DNA from: Enoplolaimus lenunculus
Lineage: Eukaryota; Nematoda; Enoplea; Enoplida; Thoracostomopsidae
DNA length: 64,000 nt
Assembly (NCBI GenBank): GCA_030248215.1
Contig: JASANG010001451.1
Coordinates: 62,001 to 126,000, forward strand
Reading direction: 5' to 3'
In this document: piece after piece, positions 46,001 through 54,770 of the stretch
Layout: every line of letters starts with the position of its first letter
How positions within the stretch are numbered: the stretch's first letter is position 1
The notes under the pieces: model-generated
What the model saw: only the letters and a program-made list of their open reading frames with translations
The model's database searches: none
Told to the model about the DNA's origin: nothing
Position numbers and translations under genes: made by a program

Positions 46001-46923
46001 CAGACTACAAATTTGCCGATCAGAATCCGCAAGAGCCGACGTACCTTTACACACTCGATGAGTCCTTAACCCGACTATACGAGCAGAGCTGGACAAAGAC
46101 GATTTCGACGTTTTTGAACCGCGCGGTATTGGAGGAGGTGGTGGCAAGTCAACTGGAGTTGAATCAGAAATATCTAAACTTGAGTCGAGCAGGCGTTCGA
46201 TGGCGTCGATGCTACTCACAGGGTCACTGGGTAGCAAGGTCGAATCTATGAGCGGTGCTGCTTTTGACGGAGGGCCGCGCGCAGATTTGGATCCAGTCGA
46301 CGTTAAACCCGGTTGCGGGGGTGGAGTGAGAGCCGAGCCCGAGAAATTGAGCAATGACGCTCCGCTATGGTGTTGGTGTTGCTTAAGAGAAGCTTCATGG
46401 CGTGACCATCGGTCTGATAGGAGCTCGTAAGAAGCGAGAGCTGAGGTCTGAAATAACTAAGACAACGTAAGTGACTTTGAGAAGCAGCAAGTTAGTTTTG
46501 GCTGATATTTGAGGTGTGAAAAACCATATTGCCAAGCTCAATACACGTACAAAAGTGTGGAAGTGATAAAATTTCAGTAGTGGCATTTATAATTTTAAAT
46601 GACTTACAAGCAAGGTTAAAACTTTTATCAAAAAACCATAAATTTTCTAGACGAAGCTAATCCTACTTTTGACATGGTCGTTTTCTCTGACACGCTCTGC
46701 TTAAAAATTATTCATTGTTGTAACTCAACACTAATCATATAAGTAGTAATAACCCCGGATTATTACTACTCATATATTAAAATAAATTAATCTAACATTA
46801 ATAAAAAACAACAAGAATACTATATAAGAAACAAAAAAAGAAAAAAATTACCTACCTGAAAATCACTTGGCGGAGCTTGCGCTGACACCGGTAAATTACC
46901 AACTAGTCGCATGTATGTAACAA
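36894..46923 (-). CDS. RAPGEF1: RAPGEF1/C3G-like Rap guanine-nucleotide exchange factor, 5'-partial, 12 exons
   Basis: The family loads GTP onto Rap1 and related small GTPases, downstream of Crk-type adaptors at the plasma membrane. Exons, 5' to 3': 46923-46856, 46447-45657, 45225-45132, 44487-44340, 43464-43290, 42367-42179, 41438-41342, 39748-39575, 39226-39125, 38715-38618, 38017-37865, 37065-36894. All introns are GT-AG and all phases agree. Sum 2261 bp: two bases of a split codon, then 752 codons and a stop. Order: low-complexity proline/serine linker (about 1-320), REM domain (about 345-460; DVRGG, VHAT, FLMTYRTFLAP), CDC25 domain (about 500-735; FTEHFNNTSYWV, NFNSYLAVLSAL, GVILQDLTFVHIGNP). 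These blocks match remembered human C3G in order and spacing. C3G is preferred over SOS or RasGRP for the DVRGG..D.L.VHAT and ILQDLTFVH.GNPD blocks. The N-terminal exons are missing from the window. Confidence 0.9.
37865..38017 (-). CDS. RAPGEF1: RAPGEF1 exon K, CDC25 domain with a short insertion
   Basis: 153 bp, acceptor ATTTCAG, donor TG|GTATGT. It encodes GVILQDLTFVHIGNPDFLNQ, then VNFNKRLQQYTILDNVRRF. Between GNPDFLN and VNFNKR there is an insertion of about eight residues (QERCGGRQ region) relative to remembered human C3G. It lies in a loop and could be lineage specific. Confidence 0.96.
38351..38547 (+). mobile_element. TTAGGC-bearing MITE in a RAPGEF1 intron
   Basis: GACCCATGTAAAGATCTGGG start, CCCTGTTCTTTATATTAGCC end, between exons K and J. 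Only one clean TTAGGC remains. Confidence 0.8.
38618..38715 (-). CDS. RAPGEF1: RAPGEF1 exon J, CDC25 domain
   Basis: 98 bp, acceptor ATTTTAG, donor TT|GTATGT. It encodes ELKEHSTLIDTSQSFKAYRQ, then ALSEAKPPCLPYL. It matches C3G TLIDSSSSFRAYRAALSEVE, then PPCIPYL, and ends in phase 2. Confidence 0.96.
39125..39226 (-). CDS. RAPGEF1: RAPGEF1 exon I, CDC25 domain
   Basis: 102 bp, exactly 34 codons, acceptor AATTGCAG, donor GTGAGT. It encodes KLRAMGNFNSYLAVLSALES, then RLEWPKHQAE. This parallels C3G LNNFNSYLAILSALDSAPIR and RLEWQKQ, the region around the catalytic helical hairpin. Confidence 0.97.
39575..39748 (-). CDS. RAPGEF1: RAPGEF1 exon H, CDC25 domain
   Basis: 174 bp, exactly 58 codons, acceptor TTTTTTAG, donor AAG|GTAAGT. 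It encodes LSEMLSWSQEQTE, LVQFTEHFNNTSYWVRSRIL and a KFIKVMK end. The FNNxSYWV signature is the clearest RasGEF motif in the gene. Confidence 0.97.
39916..40354. mobile_element. hAT-type MITE (CAGAGT ends) in a RAPGEF1 intron
   Basis: The ends are CAGAGTGGGAAGTTGG and, inverted, CAGAGTTTAGCTTGAT. Both arms carry TTTTTACCCGACCC-type motifs. Flanking 8-mers TGTAGAAC and TGTGGAAC match at 7 of 8, as expected for an aged hAT target duplication. Confidence 0.8.
40424..40824 (+). mobile_element. CTGTAGTGACCC-type MITE, 5'-truncated, in a RAPGEF1 intron
   Basis: It keeps the interior GGTTACAGACTGTTATTTAT and the end CTTATTCGGGTCAGTACAG. The left terminal repeat is missing and the middle is diverged. 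Confidence 0.7.
40988..41293. mobile_element. Palindromic TA-flanked MITE in a RAPGEF1 intron
   Basis: The ends are TAACAAGAGTATGCAACTGG and its near-exact inverse, with arms of about 95 bp. Each arm holds smaller hairpins: GGGTACATT pairs with AATGTACCC, and a CCCCCC run pairs with a GGGGGG run. TA at both edges suggests a Tc1/mariner-type insertion. It sits just beyond the exon G donor. Confidence 0.75.
41342..41438 (-). CDS. RAPGEF1: RAPGEF1 exon G, entry to CDC25 domain
   Basis: 97 bp, acceptor ACTTCAG, donor GTAAGC. It encodes TPTAAQNLLNFKAADIADQM, then TYLDCLYFQRVE. This matches the first CDC25 helix (C3G EIAEQLTLLDAELFYKIE). Only its phase-2 entry and phase-0 exit fit the neighbouring exons. 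A palindromic MITE starts about 50 bp beyond its donor. Confidence 0.92.
42179..42367 (-). CDS. RAPGEF1: RAPGEF1 exon F, REM domain end
   Basis: 189 bp, acceptor CTTTTTAG, donor GTGAGT. It encodes SPKDTNESIVRILTEF, then GQGELNLSRLLRLKILEKL. The latter parallels C3G NGELSLARVLRKNILDKV. The start base completes the split Ser codon from exon E, and it ends in phase 2. Confidence 0.93.
42631..43181. repeat. 43-bp tandem satellite, about 13 units, in a RAPGEF1 intron
   Basis: The unit is built from GATTTGAACCGTGAATTTCA, ACTGAAATCTAATTTC and AAGCTAG. Variant units carrying GACATCCAATTTC come round every third copy at first, so units 1-3 are copied as units 4-6 (129-bp higher-order period). It lies between exons F and E. 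Confidence 0.92.
43290..43464 (-). CDS. RAPGEF1: RAPGEF1 exon E, REM domain core
   Basis: 175 bp, acceptor GTTTCCAG, donor AG|GTGTTA. It encodes DFRFQECFLMTYRTF, VRKLVDRYRHF and NSFSLLIRVVDDL. These parallel C3G CEAFLTTYRTF, KLQYRYEKF and NTFFVLVRVVDEL. It ends in phase 2. Confidence 0.95.
43898..44280 (-). mobile_element. hAT-type element, CAGGGTGCAACCGG family, in a RAPGEF1 intron
   Basis: It has perfect CAGGGTGCAACCGGAATT ends and a perfect 8-bp duplication, TCCTAAGC. The interior has GGTTCC runs near both ends and a 65-codon frame (44210-44013) ending STEVKSTINGLYSEYKWL plus a short tail. It is a close relative of the copy at 50443. Confidence 0.9.
44340..44487 (-). CDS. RAPGEF1: RAPGEF1 exon D, start of REM domain
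   Basis: 148 bp, acceptor ATTGCAG, donor CAG|GTTTGC. It encodes RAQRLQMCKQ, then GDVRGGPVDALVVHATK, matching the C3G block DVRGG..D.L.VHAT at the front of the REM domain. It ends in phase 1. A 383-bp hAT element begins 51 bp downstream of the donor. Confidence 0.92.
45132..45225 (-). CDS. RAPGEF1: RAPGEF1 exon C
   Basis: 94 bp, acceptor TATTTCAG, donor CAG|GTAAG. The first base completes a Glu codon, then LPPVKYRNVSL and EEFDVSKHLLYNRTQ. The LPP..R piece sits where C3G has its last polyproline motif. It ends in phase 0. Confidence 0.8.
45657..46447 (-). CDS. RAPGEF1: RAPGEF1 exon B, proline/serine-rich linker
   Basis: 791 bp, acceptor TATTTCAG, donor GTAAGT, phase 0 to phase 2. It encodes about 263 residues of low-complexity linker beginning TSALASYELLSDRW. 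There is a proline run (LPPPPPIPRG), a second PPPQPG segment, and many Ser, Asp and Glu residues. In vertebrate C3G this position holds Crk SH3-binding PxLPxK motifs. No exact PxLPxK is visible here, though the proline run could still bind an SH3 domain (inference). Confidence 0.8.
46856..46923 (-). CDS. RAPGEF1: RAPGEF1 exon A (first exon seen)
   Basis: 68 bp after a pyrimidine-rich acceptor ending in TTTCAG, before donor CAG|GTAGG. It starts with two bases of a split codon, then VTYMRLVGN...PPSDFQ. This resembles the C3G segment with AYMQLLEDY just upstream of the last proline-rich block. It ends in phase 0, as the next exon needs. It is short, so it is less certain than the others; the preceding exon was not found. 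Confidence 0.6.
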
Positions 46924-47430
46924 CTGAAATGAAAAACACAAAATATAAATTAATTTTTTTTTCAAAAATAACGTAGCTAATATCGTCTCGAAAATGAAAT
47001 GTTACTTTCAATATATTTATCAGAAATTTTGGCGTAATGATTGTGGCCGTATTTTGTTAGACTTAGGAATACACAAAGTTCTATTTGGGTATGGTTAAAA
47101 TATGAGCGTAGAATTAGATACATTTTTGTCTATGATCTCGAGACATGAGGTTATACCCTGCTGAACTGATATCCTGGCTACGTCCGTCAACCGGATGATG
47201 TTCACTTAATAAACAACTTGTTGCAGTTCCATTGAAAACAAATCGCACCCTTTGGTAGTCGTTTGTTCATGACATAATACATAGCATTCATGTTCACGGC
47301 ACAGAGTGTTCCACGAAAACCCCAGGTACAGGTTGATGCAGAAATATTGCTGATTCTAAGTTTAAAAGTATGGACCAGTTTAGCACCAAAGCTAATTTTA
47401 AAGTATTGAAAAACATTTGCAAAAACTAAA
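46924..47430. other. Upstream of the first RAPGEF1 exon seen; no exon recognised
   Basis: AT-rich intron-like sequence. I looked on the minus strand here and through the rest of the window for the conserved N-terminal part of C3G and did not recognise it. Confidence 0.5.
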
Positions 47431-47432
47431 TC

Positions 47433-47588
47433 TGGCCTGTACCCAAGGGGGTTGGCTCAGCCCCTGGAAAAATTATGCCCCCCTTAGAAAATTTTCAACC
47501 TTACTTGTAAGTCATCGAAAACACTTGTATGCTCTTTTTGAAAAATTTTTTTAGCAGCCCCTAGCAAGGTGAGCTGGCTACGGGCCTG
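47433..47588. mobile_element. CAGGCCCGTAGCC-family MITE
   Basis: TGGCCTGTACCCAAGGGGGT start and GAGCTGGCTACGGGCCTG end. It lies about 500 bp upstream of the first RAPGEF1 exon seen. Confidence 0.85.
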
Positions 47589-47883
47589 AACTAAACGTAT
47601 AAAACAAACTCAAAACGTTAAACCGCCGCGTGGCAACGCCGCACCAGGTGGGAATATTTTAACAACCTAAATGTAAAAAATACCTTGCATAAATCGTGCA
47701 TGTTAAATCTCATAGCTCCCACAGGAATTTAAAGGTTGCAATTAATATATAAGCCGAGCATAATTACTCACTCGTATATCTCAAAAGGCTCTTTTTAAAG
47801 ATAAATCGTCTACGAAAGCCGTCTCTTATAAAAGAAGTCAAATTTTCCCTGCTCTCGGACCCCTGGTAACACACGAGGACTTG

Positions 47884-47930
47884 CCTAAGCCTAAGCCTTA
47901 GCCTAAGCCTAAGCCTAAGCCAGACTAAAA
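47884..47930 (-). repeat. (GCCTAA)n / (TTAGGC)n tract
   Basis: Seven consecutive hexamers with one variant (GCCTTA). CAGACTAAAATTTT follows, which resembles the MITE interior, so this may be a remnant of that family. Confidence 0.85.
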
Positions 47931-48584
47931 TTTTATATTAGGGTTTTGCACTAAAATGGTGTTTGGCGGCTTCCCGCGAGATTTATTAACCATGTACCTC
48001 GCGTGGTTCAACTTTTAAAAATTGCTGAACACGCCAATTATCGGGGGAACCTTTTTGGCCGAATGCTGCCGGGCGAAAACCAAAAAAACCCAATTTTTCT
48101 AGATGTTCACGCCCCAAGGTCCGGTCTAGCTGCAAGACCATTCATACTCTATAAATATTGATGATTCATGAGTGTGAATTAATTATAATTGCCTAGTGAT
48201 TAGCACACACACACATATGCAAAACTGTTGTGTTGAATCCGTTCTTAGCAAGCGCACATGGCAACATCTGTTACGCAGCGTTCAAAATTAATTATAAAAA
48301 ATGCAACAAAATCACGTGAAATTTCGTGAAAATTGTCTTAAAACTGCATACATTTCTCGTCCTGTCTTTTCGGTAAATATTTTTTACTTTTGTTTTTCAA
48401 AATAAATTTTCACTTTTTTTCATTTTTTCTTACGAAAAAATCCTTGTCATATCATAAAATCGTAAAAAAAGACAACTTTCTCATATTCATCATTTTTCAT
48501 TTAATGAAAATGTTACTTTGTTGTTTAAAAATTGGCAAATTGTGCCGAAATCGGTAAGGTTATTTGTACGGTTTCAACTCTAGA

Positions 48585-48990
48585 GCCGTATTCCCAACTG
48601 TGTGTAGCATCTGGTGCCCGTGAAACGTGTAGGTATTAAAACAGTCGCCACAATTGTGGTTTGAAATTCAGTGTAAAATACCAGGGTAAAAATTCGATAT
48701 CACGACCAATCGTCGCTCATCAACTCGTCGACCGACAACATGAAATCCGAAATTTCATCGACTAAACAATTTGTTGCATACCAGAATGCTTAGGCTTAAG
48801 CTTCGATTAAGCTTACACTTAGGATTACCTTTAGATTTATTCAACGAATTTAGGACACTGTTCGTCGGCAAGTTGTCGGGAGACGAGTTGTCGCAGAAAA
48901 ACTCAACGTAACATTTTTCGAAACTATCATACACTAAAGTTACACGACTTTTCACCAACTGATAATAGGTGCTACGCTCATTTAAGAGTA
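48585..48990. mobile_element. Possible hAT-type element, CATATTCTCAAATGTG-like ends
   Basis: AGCCGTATTCCCAACTGTGT at the left and the inverse-like GGTGCTACGCTCATTTAAGA at the right. Inside are CATCGACTAA and GTCGGGAGACGAGTTGTCG blocks, which recur at 54644-54800. Related ends appear at 6250, 19197, 24900, 25300, 54583 and 63237. Confidence 0.45.
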
Positions 48991-48999
48991 CGAGCCTAG

Positions 49000-50345
49000 A
49001 ACACCTCAAAGCCCGTTCAGTTAATGGATGGAAATTTGACGTCTTCGAAAAATTCAGAATTAAAAGCACAAATGCTGTAGAAACAGTATCACTGAAGAAC
49101 TCGAGTTAAAGTTTTTACAAATTAAAATAAACAAATTCAAACGGGCGACACTTACGATGAACTTTGAACAAATTTTGATTATTTATTTTGGTATTGAAAC
49201 CGATAAAGTAACCTTAGCCCATTTCAATCAACAAACCAAACAAAATCAGATTTACGACGTCAAAACTGTGTATAATATCGAAAATAAATGGAGTAAAATT
49301 CAGCTTAAACATATATATACACATATAATCGCGGAACATATACTCAACGCCAAAATTCCGACACTTATACGATATACATATCATAAATGAAACTGCACTT
49401 GACCCTCAATAAATATTGATTATAAGCAGTAGCGTAGCCAAGGATTTTTGGCCAAATTTCGCCTAAAAATTACCTACAAGCGAGCGTAGCGAACGAGAAC
49501 CTTTTTATTTGACATCTACGATTCCAGGTTAATATTCTACAGCATGTTTTTTCTCGTCTTTAGTAATTTTTAAAGAAAAATATATCCGCCCCTCTATCGC
49601 GCCCCGTGTATACCGCACCGCCTGTTGTGCATTTTGAGAATATTGGGCTGCGACGTTTCAAAATTTCTGAAAATCACATTTATGATTAAATAAAGTTATA
49701 TTTTCAAAATTCCTTCGTTTTACCCCCAACACACAAATCAATAACACTCTTGTATAGTGAAAAATTTTAAACAAAGAGCACAAATCTTTTCGTTTACCCA
49801 AATTATTTTCACAAATGTGTTGTAAGCCGAACATTTTGCCCAAAATTTCGAACTGCGTCACGGTCGAAAGTCAGGATTCGATTTCGGAAGGATATAACCT
49901 GCATGCAAAAGTTTGCAACAAACGAACGCAGCAAGTGAGAAAACAATTTTGAGTTTTGACCGCTACGATTCAGTAAAGTATTTCTAAAACCTCGAAAAGT
50001 GTATATTTTTCATCGTATTTTCAAGAATTGACAGGAGGGTGTATAATACCCCCCATCGCCTCTCTGTAAAATTCTGATTGATATTGCTTTCCTTTACGTT
50101 GTAACGTATTTATATTTCCAAATAGGGCGTAAATATTTTCCTCCGGGTGCGTGCGTGGGGCCAAATGGAAGGCAAGTGTAACCGTATGAAATAAAAAAGC
50201 TTATCACTGCGTATATTTCCAAAATTAAATGTATCAACATTATATACATATATAATCCAAATATTGAAAATGTATATGCTAGTGGTATTTTTTTGACTGG
50301 GAGGCGAATACAAACTATAAACGAATATGACATTAAATAAAGCAA
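49000..50345. other. No gene recognised
   Basis: A + strand frame at 49157-49390 (77 codons) is AT-driven with no domain. TTTGCAACAAACGAACGCAG and GCGAGCGTAGCGAACGAGAA are low-information words. Confidence 0.45.
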
Positions 50346-50351
50346 CGAATT

Positions 50352-50432
50352 AACTATCCGGCTTCGGCTCCGTCCGGATATTAAATTATCCGGCTCCGGC
50401 TCCGTCAGTTTTTGGTATCCGGTTGTACCCTG
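50352..50432 (-). mobile_element. Truncated end of a CAGGGTACAACCGG element
   Basis: GGCTCCG-type runs end in GGTTGTACCCTG, the inverted family terminus. Only about 80 bp remain, ten bases before the full element at 50443. Confidence 0.6.
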
Positions 50433-50442
50433 GTATATATAC

Positions 50443-50857
50443 CAGGGTGCAACCGGAATTACAATTTACCGGAACCGGGACCGGAATTTGAAAATTTTAC
50501 CGGAACCGGAACCGGAACCGGAACCGGAAAATGAAAAATGCATTTCACCAAAAATTTCATTTTAATCTTATTTTTTGCTCTATTATTTGTAAAATAACCT
50601 TAGTCGAACATAGGTATTTATTTTATTTGTTGTATTTTAGATTTTCATCATCGACTGAAGTGAAAGCCACCATCAATGGCTTATATTCGGAGTACAAGTG
50701 GCTTTCAAAAGAGATTCTTAAAAATTAGCAAAGTTAAGAAAACGGCCAAATTATAATACCGGAATTTTTAAATCCGGTAAAAATTTACCGGAACCGGAAC
50801 CGGAACCGGAAGGTGAAAAAATGCCGGAACCGGAACCGGAATTCCGGTTGCACCCTG
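50443..50857 (+). mobile_element. hAT-type element, CAGGGTGCAACCGG family
   Basis: The termini are those of the 43898 copy, with a perfect 8-bp duplication ATATATAC. A 65-codon frame at 50531-50728 has the same length as in the other copy. Its last 29 codons differ by three bases, two of them silent. A TATTTTAG acceptor-like site precedes that stretch. No transposase motif is recognisable. Confidence 0.9.
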
Positions 50858-50910
50858 ATATATACATATATATAACATATAATATATAATATATATGTAT
50901 ATATTATATC
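50858..50910. repeat. TA-rich microsatellite
   Basis: Alternating ATATAT/ACATAT, next to the hAT element ending at 50857. Similar TA tracts occur at 13700-13740, 27896-27938 and 52970-53030. Confidence 0.85.
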
Positions 50911-51082
50911 AGTGAAATAAATAGAATAACAGAAAATACAGGGTTCCCAGTTTTCCCGTGTACAATTTTTGATAAAATTTGAAATTTACGCGTTGTGGTA
51001 TTGATTGATGAAGAAAATGAAGCTTAAACACAATAGTAAAATTTAATAAATTTTCCCTTTCCGTATATACCAAAGTTGAGAT

Positions 51083-51632
51083 AGGCCAGTAGCCAGGTCC
51101 CATTGTTGGGCGCGGCTCAACATTTTTCAGGCGCGCCATAATAAAAGTGTTTTCGACGACGTACAAACTAGTTGAAAATTTTTATAGGGTAGCCACAGTG
51201 GCGAATCCAGGATCTCAAAATGGGGGGGCCAAAATTTCACAGGTAATAAACTTATTTTTGACCCATACTGTAGTGACCCAAATAAGAGGGGGTCCCCATT
51301 TTGAGTCCCAATTAATAGGAGTCCGTATATCTAATAAGATTCCGTAAGCGGGTGAAGTCCTTAAGCACTTGTTTATTGTCCATAAATGTCTATTATCTCT
51401 AATGTAGCGCATAAATGACTCCAGGGCCAAGAAACTTTAAAGCGTGGTTATAGTATTGTGTATAAAACAGAGAAATAAACAGCGTAGAACAGCAATTGAC
51501 ACTATATAATTTTTGTCGAGATGCTGTTGGGGGGGCCACGGCAGGGGTGCCCCCCCGTGGATCGGCCATTGGGTAGCCAATATTATTCCAAGGGGTCTAA
51601 CCACCCTTGGTCCCCCTCAGGCTACGGGCCGG
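51083..51632. mobile_element. CAGGCCCGTAGCC-family MITE, interrupted
   Basis: AGGCCAGTAGCCAGGTCCCA start and CTCAGGCTACGGGCC end; the chimeric MITE at 51196-51571 sits inside. Confidence 0.8.
51196..51571 (+). mobile_element. CAGTGGCGGATC hAT MITE, chimeric form
   Basis: Perfect duplication GGTAGCCA. It has the same internal TGTAGTGACCC fragment with the same junctions as the copy at 1434. It landed inside the CAGGCCCGTAGCC-type element 51083-51632. Confidence 0.92.
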
Positions 51633-51939
51633 GCTATGATCCACTCGTTCAACGAAATTTATTATTCAACATTTGCATGAGGCATTGGATGCCGACGTGC
51701 GTCGGCGTCCAGTGATAAGAATAAAATTTTAAAAAGCGAACCTGTACCTACATAAGTGGCCCGGGCCTATATACAACGAGAGGGATAAAGGTGATATATA
51801 TACCACTCTCAAAATTCTACATAGAAGCCCGTTAATAACAGGATACAAAATAACCTTCTGGTTTCTAGAGGTGGAAAAATTGTGTGTTATGAGATTATAC
51901 CCGCCATGGTGCAAACGAAAGTCCGTATCTTTGTTAGTA

Positions 51940-52260
51940 TCCAGGAAAAGCTAATATCCGTATCCGGTCCCGCTATCCAGTATAAGCTTTTTGGATGCTG
52001 AATATTTACACGGTGGTGCTTTCGAGTTATATAAAACTGTTTGCATTTCTGGGCAAGTCCCGAAATTCGACATTTGATGCTGAGAAGTAAAAATCAAATT
52101 CCATTTTAGTCAACGAATATTTTACTCCACTCAAATACTTTAAACAGTGCACGAGTCGTTTTAGATGCTATACCTGATTAATATCCGGTTCCGGTGATAA
52201 ATTTAGTATCCGGCTCCGGTGTTAATATGCGGTCAATTAAGATTCGGCTGCACTATCATA
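51940..52260. mobile_element. Decayed element related to the CAACCGG hAT group
   Basis: TATCCGTATCCGGTCCCGCT occurs at the left, and TATCCGGTTCCGG, TATCCGGCTCCGG and TTCGGCTGCAC at the right. The terminal CAG triplets are degraded. Confidence 0.4.
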
Positions 52261-52519
52261 CAAACCCGCAATATATATAATCCATACAACTCAGGACTCA
52301 GGATACAACTCTGCTACGCAGGCACGTAATTGTCGTACAAATATTGAGGGGGTTAACTAGCCTCCCAAAATAACTATTGCAGGAAATGATTTTAGATCAA
52401 TAGCCATAAAAATTTGTTTAACCCGTAATGAAAATCAAGACCGAAGCAGCCACCCCCCATACATCATTACAGATACCTACCCAGGGATACACTGATGCTT
52501 TCAACATCCCCATAATGGG

Positions 52520-52662
52520 AAGATGGCTGCTCAGAGCCCCTGGAACAGTTTTGGTCCCCTGCAACATTTGCAGCCTTGCTTGTAAGTCATCGAAAACCCT
52601 TGTAAGCCGCTCCTGAATAATTTTTAACCCGCCCAACGCACGGGGAGCTGGCTACAGGCCTG
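52520..52662. mobile_element. CAGGCCCGTAGCC-family MITE, left end diverged
   Basis: CAGCCTTGCTTGTAAGTCAT core and GAGCTGGCTACAGGCCTG end. Confidence 0.78.
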
Positions 52663-53039
52663 TAAAGCTGGAAAACATTAAAATTGAAAAAATCAATATT
52701 AGTTCTCCACCTGTTTTTACTAAAAAATCAGCATTAAAATTCGCTTTGAAAACCAACCATAGCATCTATGCCGCTTGGAATGTTAAACTGTACTGGTACA
52801 CTGTTTATACTGCATGAACACAGATATATAAGACATAAACAGATGCATCATATTTAGGCTTTGTCTACTTTTTACTCTTTAGTTTTCGAAGCGTTCAGAT
52901 TTTGGCATAACTTAGACTTAGGCTAAGGTTTAGGTATGAGGACAGAAACTGTGACCACATGATATATTACTTATTATATATTAATGTACAGTATAATGTA
53001 AAATATAATATATACATATATAGATTATGCATACATATT

Positions 53040-53190
53040 TTGAATAATAAATAAATAAATAAATAAATAAGTAAATAAAGGTTGATATTGGTTGCCTGTC
53101 ATTTTTACTAGTATGCGATATTTAAAAAGGACCCAAAAAATAGCAACAATACTAATAATAACAATAATAATAATAATACAAATAATAACA
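53040..53190. repeat. AAAT and AAT microsatellites
   Basis: (AAAT)n around 53047-53082, and (AAT)n with ATA/ACA interruptions at 53148-53190. Confidence 0.9.
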
Positions 53191-53432
53191 ACAGCACAAT
53201 ACAGTCAGAATCATATGGTCGTGCGTGAGGTGTTTTTAGCCATAGCCATTGCTGACAGATCAAGAAAATTCTGACGGTAGGCCACGGAACTGTTGGGTAG
53301 GGGAGATGGCATGGGTGGCTGCCCCATTGGATCAACTAGTGTTCTAAGCGTTAAAATAACAGCCGACATGGAATCAAAAAACGGCTCGCCAATAGCGGTT
53401 GTGTTTGCTTAAGATGTGTACCAACCGAGAGT

Positions 53433-53586
53433 CAGCCCGGCAGCCAGCTCACTTTGCTAGGGAGGCTAAAAAATTTTCAGCACAGAAGGGTTTTCGATGA
53501 CTTAAAAGCAAGGTTGAAAATTTTGTACTGTGGGCAAAATTGTTTTAGGGTGTCTGAGTCTCCGTGGCCCCTCTCTGGCTACGGGA
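53433..53586. mobile_element. CAGGCCCGTAGCC-family MITE
   Basis: CAGCCCGGCAGCCAGCTCAC start and CCTCTCTGGCTACGGG end. Confidence 0.8.
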
Positions 53587-54419
53587 AAACCGAGACAGTG
53601 ATATAGGTGAATTCAAACGTTTTGTTCCCGCCGACACGTGTTTTTAAGCTTGATTCTAGCTTTGTTTACATAATTTTCTTAATATCAGCATAAAACATAT
53701 ATTTTTGCCATATAATTCATAGTTATCAGTTAGAAGTTGTATTGCCTAATACGATCACACTAAACGTTAGCAATATTTTGGATTTTTTTGCTAATTTTGA
53801 TTTTTGTACACTTCCGCCCCACAAGCGTAGGATTAGGAAAAGGTTTACCGACGGCTAAGCACAAGCCTAAACCATTGCTTAATCATTTACCTAAGGCTAA
53901 GCCAGAAACTACAGCTTTACCTCAAATGCTGGGGGGGGGGAAGTGTATAAGAGCTCAAATTTTGCTTTTTTACGTGAATTCTTGGCGGCGACGTTTCAAA
54001 TAAGCCAACTGTAAGACACAGGGTGTGTTCATTTTACCGGCCCATGGTAACCATAGGGCCTGCCCCACTCAGAGACAGTAAGAACACAGGAGTGGTCTTG
54101 CTTAAAATTAGGCCTAGGCAGGACTGAGGTTACGTCTCGCAGAAACCCACCTGCGTTACGTGCCACCGAGGCTGCCATAAAATTTAAAAAGGCACCCAAA
54201 TGATTCAAAAGTACCCATGTCTCGCTCGCCGGGGCCTCTTATCGGTCACGGAGCGCTTCGTGGTGGTCGCAGAGGCCCTAAGGAGAAAAATAATCCTATT
54301 AATCAAGTCAAACATGTTTTGCGCGTCTGAAGGTTTTGGGATTGTCAGAATTTCAACTAAATTTTTTTGGCAACTGCGATCAGTTGAGAATCATTCAGCA
54401 ACCGGTGATAGGTGCGCGC

Positions 54420-54582
54420 CCGTACTCAAGGCGGGTCGCGGAGGGCACACCGCCTCTTGCAAAATTTTTGCGCCCCCTCCATAGAAAATTTTGAACCTTG
54501 CTTGTAAGGCAACGAAAACTTTTTTTATGTCCCTCGTGAAAATTTTATCGCCAACCTAGCAAGGTGAGCTGGCTTCGGGCCT
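54420..54582. mobile_element. CAGGCCCGTAGCC-family MITE
   Basis: CGCCCGTACTCAAGGCGGGT start and GAGCTGGCTTCGGGCCTG end. An end of another family (GATAGGTGCTATACACAT) abuts it. Confidence 0.75.
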
Positions 54583-54770
54583 GGATAGGTGCTATACACA
54601 TTTTGGTAAGGTATCACAATTCAACGCCGGACAACTCGTCATCGGACCACTTATGGTTTCGAAATTTCACCGACTCGACTATTCGTCGCGCATCATTTTG
54701 CTTAGGATTAGGGATTACGTTTATGATGATGATGCTTAGACTTATTCATAGGCTTTAGGACACGACACTG

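Noticed and set aside
45955-46430. Plus-strand frames opposite RAPGEF1 exon B
   Set aside because: Shadow frames of a GC-richer coding exon; no family resemblance.
47884-47930. True chromosome end (telomere)
   Set aside because: Only seven hexamers, with normal sequence on both sides.
48755-49069. 104-codon minus-strand frame as an upstream RAPGEF1 exon
   Set aside because: Most of it overlaps a repeat whose blocks recur near 54.7 kb, with no C3G similarity and no matching splice phase.
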